NCBI RefSeq assembly: GCF_905163445.1
Contig: NC_053191.1
Location: forward strand, 9,176,001-9,240,000
Reading direction: 5' to 3'
Length of the DNA: 64,000 nucleotides
Source of the DNA: Pararge aegeria
Lineage: Eukaryota > Arthropoda > Insecta > Lepidoptera > Nymphalidae
Part shown: piece after piece, positions 51,401-60,400 of the stretch
Layout: each line of letters opens with the position of its first letter
How positions within the stretch are numbered: position 1 is the first letter of the stretch
The notes under the pieces: model-generated
Told to the model about the DNA's origin: nothing
Database searches by the model: none
What the model saw: only the letters and a program-made list of their open reading frames with translations
Program-made: the position numbers and the translations under genes

Positions 51401-54400
51401 AGTCAGTTTAGTAGATCCAGAAGATCATTTTCTCAGTTGCTTTATGATCCGCGCATAAAGTATAAAGGGGAAAATCGAACGGTATTCAAGATTAATGGGG
51501 TATTTTCTGTATAAAAGGGTTGCGTGTTAGACAGTATTTCGCGATAGGAGATATTTTCCTTTCATATTTTCAAGATAATGCCAGTAGTTCCTGTGTCGTA
51601 AGACGGATTATCCCGCGCTTATTACAGATTTACTAGCTAGTAACGGTTGTGTTAAAAAATATCTACGTTACACAAAAATCAAAGGGAATCAAATTCTTCG
51701 GACCTTGTGCCATGGTAGGTATATTATGTTGCCTGCGTCTAGATGCGTGTACTATTTTAGCTTAAGTTATGTATGTTAATTTATTCAAAAACTAGATATA
51801 TAACATAAATAGTTTATGCATTAGCCCCTGCAGTGTATTTTCTCGTGTATTCCTAAGAGCAGAAATAGCTCCTAAGCAATAAAGCCGCCTGAAGTCGTAG
51901 TTTATCTAATCTTCTTTTATTTCCTTAACTTGTTAAAGAGAAATAACTTCTCACTCCCATTTCAAACGTCTCAGCAGGAAAAATACAAATTGCGATGTAT
52001 TCTGGACACAGTACTATTTAAATTACACATTTATAGACCCAAGGAAATAGAATCTAACATTTTATACCTTGCTCTTAGTTTCATAACTTGCTCTGGATTA
52101 AATAAATAAAAATAAATAAATAAACATCTCTGAATAAATACGAATACACCGATACTGGTAGAGCCACTAAGGCGCCCTGAGATTACTTAGTTCAACGAAT
52201 CAAAATGCGGTTTAGAAAGGCTTATCGGGAAACGTCGAAAGGAAAATCTGTGATCAAGTTAAGTCGGGACTTTCCATTCTGATATGATCAATTCAATTTC
52301 CCCTGAATACAAATTTTGGCTGAAAATTGAATTTGAATGTTAATTAAACCGTTCTTCAATTTTGGGTACTAAACACTCTTTCTAGTATTCATTTTATTTA
52401 GAAGCAATTGAATGACCTTTAATGATTTGTTACGTTGACTATTCAAAAGATAAATCCACCTTATTATTTTCAATTCTTTTAATTATGAGTTTATATAAAA
52501 CGTAAGCTTACAGAAAAATCCTATTATAATATTAAGGATTACTTAAAAGATAAAAAAGCTTGGGTGTGAATTGCTCTAGCTTCATAGCTGAATATAAATT
52601 TACTGTGAGATGGTGATAACAATTAAAAAAAATTACCCGGCTAAGTTTGTTGTGGGCTCTTCTTAGACCAGGGCGCGTACCCCTCGTAGCTTTAGGTTTA
52701 AGTTGGCGAACGAAGTTATCACCATCCCCTTACAATTATGTAAACATTTATGTATGAACGCTTCATAAGTGCCTGTGATAGGCCTACATGAATAAAGTAA
52801 TTTTGAATTTGTATTTGAATATATGACTGTTTCTGCACGCAGTTTATTATACTCAAACAATTATACAAAAACAAAAGCAGCCTGAATAAAGGACATACGA
52901 GCGATTTCATTTGCGCTTTTATGATATTTAGAAATAGTTTTCGGTATAAAAAATATTTTATGTATACCAGGATCTCAGTTAGCTTAGTCAGTAGTTCATC
53001 ATAATTCGTTCGACCATTTTAAAAATAAACTAAAATCCGATTAACGCTTTACATTTATCCCAAAGGAACGTTGCATGCTTTCACCTCATGCTCTGCAACA
53101 AACGATATCGCGATTTATATGTTAAGATATAAATCCATACCAGTATTACAAATAATAAAGGTGTGTCTATTTATTTCTACTTTCGTTCGGCTCAACAACT
53201 GCACCGATCAATTTGACTAAATTTGGCACAGAGATAGCTGGCATATTAGCAATGGTAAAAATAAACTTTAGAATACATACTAGGTACTAATATTATAAAT
53301 GCCAAAGTGTGCATATTTGTTTATTTGTTGTATATACGAAAATAGCATTGTTACCTATAGGTACAAGGCTTGTTAGCTAAACAGATATTGATTTTATAGC
53401 ATAGGAATAGCTTGAATCCTGGAAATGGACATAATATGTTACTTTTTATTTTGTTTTTTGAATCCCGCGCGAACAGCTCGTTCATGTAAACAAATGCAAG
53501 TAAGCATTTGTTTACATGAACGAGCTGTTCGCGCAGTCGAAGGCAAGCATCGCTAAACAAGATTATGGTTATTAAATTAAAGCGTAGACATATTAATCAT
53601 TATCATCAACATCAACCCGTTACCGGCCCACTACAGAGCACGGGTCTCTTCCCACATTGAGAAAGGGTTAAGGCCTAGTCCACCACGCTGGCGCAGTGCG
53701 GATTGGTGGACTCCACACACCTTTGGAGTACTCTCAGGCAGGCAGGTTTCCACGCGATGTTTTCCGTCACCGTTGAAGCAAGTGGCATATTAATATTGAA
53801 TAATAAATGCATGAAATATCAATCATATTCCTCTAGGTACCCGGTACAACACTATAAATTCCTTTCACGTTTACAAATACTTAATTCGACTAGCAATGGA
53901 CGTAATACTACCACAATGAGGTTTACGATAGTAGACAGAACTCATACTTTATTTATCCCTAAGGTATCCATGGTCTTAAACGAAACCGCACGGTACCAAA
54001 ACATAACAAGTTGGCAAGTTATGAAATAAAATAACTTACGCCCATATTCGTCTGCTAATTATGCTTGAGATACCAAATAATTACATGGATGATGGATTTA
54101 ACCAGTGGCGTGCAAGGTTTTTGGGGTAGGCATAAAGCAGGAAATTCCATGAAGGGTAATAAACCTCCTCGCATTCGAGTTATTTCAAAAATTTTGGGTA
54201 AGCATTGCTTTTGTGCAGGTATGAAGTGCACGCCACTTGATTCAACAACTATAACATTGTTACTTAATCCATACTAATTTGTTCATTAATAGCTTATAAC
54301 ATTCCACTGTAGGTCTAATAAGCAAAGTCCTCTCGCAACGGAAAGATTTGCCTATAATCGCCACGCTGGTGGGTGTAGTATGTAGTAGTAGTAGTAGTAT

Positions 54401-57400
54401 GTATTAGTATGTAGTAGTGGTATTTGGCAGATGGGTTGGTGATCGCAGTAGACGCTAGTAATAGCACAGAGGATGCTGCTGCAGAATGGCTTTTTATATT
54501 CCCATAGTCGCCTCATACGACACCCACGAGGTGGTGACAATTGTATTCCGATCTGCCATCATCATACGCCACTTATACTATAAACTACGTATACCTCCTC
54601 TGAGAGTAGTTCTATACTACTCGTATGTTGAAGAACACTTCAATAAAAACAATTATAATTTTTAATTTTAACGACTTAAAATAAAAACAAAATCGTCGGA
54701 ATTACTTGATACTCTTAAGTAATAGTTGTACAGTACGAGCAGGTATATTACTGTCACGTTTTATATTATTGTCACGCCTTGTGCGGGAAATAAATTTATA
54801 GCATTCTATTCTTTATGTATATGGTGCATATAAATAGTTGTCACGCCCTGTTCACTGCACTAGTGTGTTGTATGGCTAGTAATAATAACATCAATTGTTA
54901 TTTAAATTACCTATTCTTTTATTAAAGCATTAAAATATAGTAATTTCTTTAAATAAAAATTCAAGCTTGAGCTACCCTAGGTCAGCATTTTAGAAATATT
55001 AATATTTGCTCGCAATATATTCGCATATCATTCATCATCACGTCAACCAATAGACGTCTACTGGTTGAGGTAGGTTTTTTGGAGGGAGTTCCAAATTCCA
55101 CGTACTTATTGGGTCGCCGATATCAAACGAGTCGCAAGAAGCCGCTTGGGTCCAGCGGCTTCTTGCGACTCGTTTGATATCATTGGTCCACATTATCTGT
55201 AGCGTTTATTTATACTGTGTCAAATATATTGATATTTAAGTAACTTAAAAAAATATTTTTAATACTCTGTAATACTTTTTAGTTGTATGATACAGTTACT
55301 TTTAAACTCTTATTCTTAGGCATATCTTTAAGTTATAAAGTACCGTACTATTGCGCTTTATTATATTTCTGTATGAAACCGGATTTAGGTAATAGCTATT
55401 ATGTTCTAGAACCTGAAGCATTAAAGACAGTTTATTAAAAAAAAATAAGGAGATGGACGAAATCTGAGACAATCCGTATTCATTTCCATCTATTTTGATA
55501 TATGGCGAGCACTATGAGATATAGGTATAGGTTTATAAGTTTTCACTAAAGAATAAAAAGAATGCAAGAGTACCACCTATCACGCTATACGGAAACTTTT
55601 AAATCAGTTATTTCTTGTACTTAACAGTCCTTAAAAGTCCTTAACTCTATTTAAAAATATTATATCTTCTATTTTAATTAAACGCTTAATGTATTGTATA
55701 GCTTATTTATATCCATAATTTAATATTATCTAAAACATGATCTGACCAATCGCAAACAGTTTCTAACATACCCCCGGTTGGATCTGAACTGAAGTAGTCG
55801 TGACTTGAGTCCCCGACGCGGCAAAAATTTGGGACCTCCGTGAGTGCTAGTAAATATAATACACAGTTATACAGACACGATGGTTAGTAATTATCGTGCA
55901 TATTCGTTAATAAATAACCGCTTTTTTTACACTTTTCACCGGGTTAACTAGTTTAAAGCATATTATAGTAGTTGCCACGTAAGAGCGCTCACGATCGAAC
56001 TACGCAACTAAGCATATTTTATGCAATTACACGCAAATAAGTGCAATTTTGTTAGTTACACTTACATCTTCCTTATATTAAATACAATATAATGAAATAA
56101 AATGTAAGACACACTTATTTGCTTGTAATAGAGTATGTGACTCTCTTTTATCGATAATGACGTTATTATATATTGCTTATTTAAAATCGTGACAAATTAT
56201 TATATGGTAATGGTACAAAGTATTGGTGAAATAAATCAATTATAAATTTAAGTTTGAAGTTACAAGCGTTTCATTATTACTCTTTAAATCGAGATAACAA
56301 AACAGAACCGTAGCGTGATATGTTTTTCAAAAGGGGCTAGAAAACAGCTCCTAAGAAAACACGATATTCACTTTCAATCAAAAGAATAGGTATTTGACTA
56401 TAGATAAGATAGAAATAGTTTTAAAGTTTAGTTATTTTTGTATCTAAACTAAAAAGATCAAAAGTTTCTCAACTTTGTTCGACAAGATATTACATACAAG
56501 TCTTGAAAGAATTTCAATAGCACGATAGAATATCACTATAGATTACATAAATTATTTCAATCGGAGGTTTTTCGAAGGACCATTTCAAAAAGTCCTTATA
56601 AGAGTCTCATTGCACAGCTTTCTCGGTAAACAAAATTCAGCCATTCTCTGAAAAGCTTACAGTTACATATACAATTTATGATATAATTATTTATGAAGAC
56701 GTTCTTTAGCTGAAATAAATCTCGCTGAGCCGTATTCCGTGTTAGCTTTACGTTGATTAGCATATTCGTTACTCGCCAAAGCTTCGATTTAAATTCGCAA
56801 TAAAAACTTTATTACAAATTACGAGTAGGTAGTGTACATTTATGCCGAATGTGTACGAAGTTTCGTAATATATTATAAGTTATATGTTTCAGGATATTCC
56901 GAAACGAGTAATGACTTTCTGACTTTTTTGTTACTTGGAAATGGGTGTCGACAGCGAAGATTAATTTGAGATATTTTCTTACGAATTGTGAACTGCAGTA
57001 TTTTATGCTTCTGAATTAACTAACCATATTTTCTTATATTTCCCAGACTTTGAACATTACTTTCAATGGTAAGATCTGTATCGCGTCTAAAAAATTGGAA
57101 ACTAGTTGTCTAGTCTATTATCTTAAGAAGGCAACCTTTTATACTTAATAGGGTACTTTGATAGAGTCAAACGATATTATTCAATGTAGCGGCAGAAAGC
57201 TTTTAACATTAATATATTTTTCAATATATTCGCTCGTAAATGGGCTCTCTGGGTGGCTTTTTAACAGAGTTGTGCGAGGTAGCTATGCTGGGGATGCTAA
57301 AAACCGATCCATTAAAAACACATCCATATGGTTATCAATATCAACAAAATAGTGCTTGTACAACACTTTTTCGCAAATGTTGAGTGTCCAACAACGCCGA

Positions 57401-60400
57401 ACTATGTTAGATACTTGCTAGATTTGTATTTGGAGATGTGCTCAAAATTTATGCTCTATTATTTTTACCTCCATTCATTATATATCCATATAAACCTTCC
57501 TAGCTCTATCTCGTTCATAATAATTAAGTTTATCGTGGGTTTACTTGGAACCCTCTATGTTTTAGTTTTAGGTTAATGAATATAGTTGAAGATCTTAATA
57601 AAAATTATTTATATGAGGATTCTGTGATAGGTCTATCTGAATAGGGGGTTTTTGAAATTAATTTAGTTTATAATTAGCTCCGTTATACTGTTTACCATTG
57701 ATGGTTATGACAGTATTCCCTCGCATTGCAGTTACCTTGTACAGCTTTTATTGAAAGTCGGTCAAATCACAAATGTTGCTTAATCGCAGTTGTAGGTATT
57801 TAAAACTATGATACACAACTTTATACGCAGCCTGCTTCTGTAGTCTCACCTTACATTCGACTATGGCAGACAGCGTTAAACTTTAATAGTACCGCACTGA
57901 TTACAAAGACTGCGATAATATTTTGCCTTGCAGCTTTCAAATCCCAATACTAGTCTTTTTGTTTTGTAGTTTCCAGCGACTTTTTATTTGAAATCTATTG
58001 AAAAATATGCATTGAGATCTGTTAAAAGATGCCCGAGACACTAACGACTAGGTACTTCTGAGATAAAAATATATTAATATAAATAATTCTAGTTTTCATT
58101 TAAGCGAACTAAAATTGTTAATAGATTTTACTAATTGCTTACTTAAATAATGGATGCTTTTGTTAGTTCGTTTTCCAGCGTAATAATATTTAAATGTAGA
58201 GAGTTTAATGTCTAGACAGTTAAATAATTATTTAAGAGAAAATATTATATAGTGTAAATGTAAAGAAGCTTTTCAGATCCAATTAAAACTTTTTTTAATC
58301 TTTAATTTGTGTAAATATACATAGGTTTTAATTATTTTTTTATTCCGTACAAGTTAGCTCTGCTATATCTATACTGATACTAAGCGATAATGCAGTTTTA
58401 TATGAAACCAAGCAAATTGGAAAGGGAGAGATACCGTTCCAATTTGCTTGGTTTCAGTATCTTCCAGGAACGATAAATCGCTTAGCCTTAAAGTTTAATT
58501 GATTAAAGACGACACCACCAAGTTCTAAACAAATGTAGTAGTTATAAATTCTAAAGTTAACCCATCCGGTATTCGGACCCTGGCCTCCCCTTTTATTTGG
58601 GCGCACGGATGCATTCTTTAATTCAAAGCGTACACGAATTAAGAGTTAAAAAAATGTACTGCGTAATTTATACATAAAAATCTTTTATATTTTCTCAACT
58701 ATCTCTTACTGCATACTACAAACATGAATTCGTAAATAAGGTAACGGTAAAATGCGTGCAAATACTTACTCAGCATTTGTTTCTGGCGTGGGTAAATCCC
58801 CGATCGTAGTCAGCGTTAATGTTGACCAATAGAGGGATCCTAGATACTTCCTGGTCAGAGTTGCGTAGTCACCCGGCCGATGAGGATATGCCCAGTCACC
58901 CTGAATCAACGATGTTATTAACACGAGTATACAACGCGTCATGTAAAAAACCCACTGACAATGGTCTGCGCAGTGGACAGTAATTAGAATAGTAAGTGAA
59001 TTTCGTACTGAATAAGAAATTAAGATGAGTAAGGTAGATAAGATAAGAAATACTACAACTGGAGGAATAACTGATTCCTCATGGAAATAAGGTAATTTCC
59101 GGAGCTTGAAAGTCAGTTTGCATTATATTACCAAAGATTAAGGATAGGCACACAGAGGTCCAACGATGCCGCGTAGACAGAGCATTCGTGCGGTAAGTAC
59201 AGGGGCGAGGACTTTACTTTGTAGTTAGGGGTCTACACTCTGTTGCGACGCGCGTTGCTGTCTAGACAACGAACTTTCTCTCTTCTTTCTAAATTTATTA
59301 AGTTAATTATTATTGAACGCTCAATGTCACACAGTCACGGTTCTTTTAATAGGTGTACTTAATCACAATTTTTATCAGCTCAACTGATGGTCGTTCAATG
59401 CTGGTATTTTGCAGGGATTTTCATATTCTATGGGGTTGTGCCGCGTCAGTCCAGCGGCTAAGACTAATTTATGTCTTTTGCTCAACTGGGAGCACTTCTG
59501 GTTTGTTTTCCAGTATTTTTTTTTAACTTATCCTATAGCCTCACGCTCGCGCGCTTTTTTTATTTATTTTACTTCATATATATAATAAATCACATTCTAA
59601 ACGAAATACATAAGTATTCGTTTTGATTATGGGCCATATGACAGAGGAAGGTAGAAACGAACAAGTAATTCAATGTATAACATAACAAGTCACAGCGTCA
59701 GGGTTCTTTTTACGCAACGTGACTTATACAGGATGTGTCATAAACAAGGGATAACCTTATATCTGCAAATTGTGGAGTAACGAAATTACGATATCTCAGA
59801 GGTAAGCGAGTTTTGAGATATCAATGTTATCAATATTTTCTAGAAAATAATGTTAAAATCAACCTTTAGATATTTTCGTCAACAGTATCGAGTGAGAGTT
59901 TGTAATTATTTTTGTTTCAAAACTCACGCAATAATTATTTCAAATATAATTTCTACAAATGTGCCTAAGTTAATCCTTAGGAATTTTCTAAAACACTTTC
60001 CTTCCTACAATATAATGAAAGTGTTTCAGAACGCAACTTTCCGTGGCCGTGGCGTGAAGACTTTTGTTTTCGTGCCAATTTCTTGTTTTACGATGCCTTG
60101 GCAGGGCAATCCACCTTGTTTGTAGTTAAAATTTTGTTCTGGCTTGTTATGTCTTTAGTTGTCCAACGGTAAGTAGGTTTGTACTGCTATAGGTTAACCA
60201 TCTAATAAAGCGGCCAAAGGAAAGTAAATTCAGTCAACTGCGATATTTGTGGCACGATAGACGATGTTCAGCTCGTACTGGTGAAATGTAACAGATATCA
60301 ATTGTAGCGATAAGATGTTTTGTGGAGATGTATCAACAGATTGGAGTTAGGTACTCTTACGAGTCTTTTCTCTGAACTGAAGGTTTCAGGTCACAGAAGG

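Larger units (their letters stand above)
39108..58769 (-). other. 19.7-kb CNGL intron between pore and S6 exons, repeat-filled
   Basis: No coding exon was found on either strand in this intron. It holds the complete Helitrons at 45278 and 47969, SINEs, four LINE-tail copies of one family, two CR1-type tails, microsatellites and several fold-back sequences, each listed separately. Nothing is recognisable in 50100-50950, 51300-52630, 55200-57200 or 57660-58400 beyond AT-rich sequence. Confidence 0.7.

Noticed and set aside
53351..53560. 69-codon minus-strand open frame
   Set aside because: Much of it is the 31-bp palindrome read through both arms.
54426..54580. Possible LINE coding fragment (CATAGTCGCCTCATACGACA block)
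   Set aside because: The block is reminiscent of lepidopteran repeats, but no second copy is visible in the window and no protein motif can be read with confidence.
57158..57576. Two overlapping open frames of 64 and 82 codons
   Set aside because: They run into a degenerate LINE tail at 57538 and look like decayed transposon sequence, not a gene.
59155..59275. GC-richer patch with loosely inverted ends (AACGATGCCGCGTAGACAG / CTGTCTAGACAACG)
   Set aside because: The end match is too imperfect to support a TIR element.
59440..59510. tRNA-like segment (CAGTCCAGCGGCTAAGACT)
   Set aside because: Resembles an A-box but no B-box or cloverleaf follows. Probably a worn SINE head, too weak to call.
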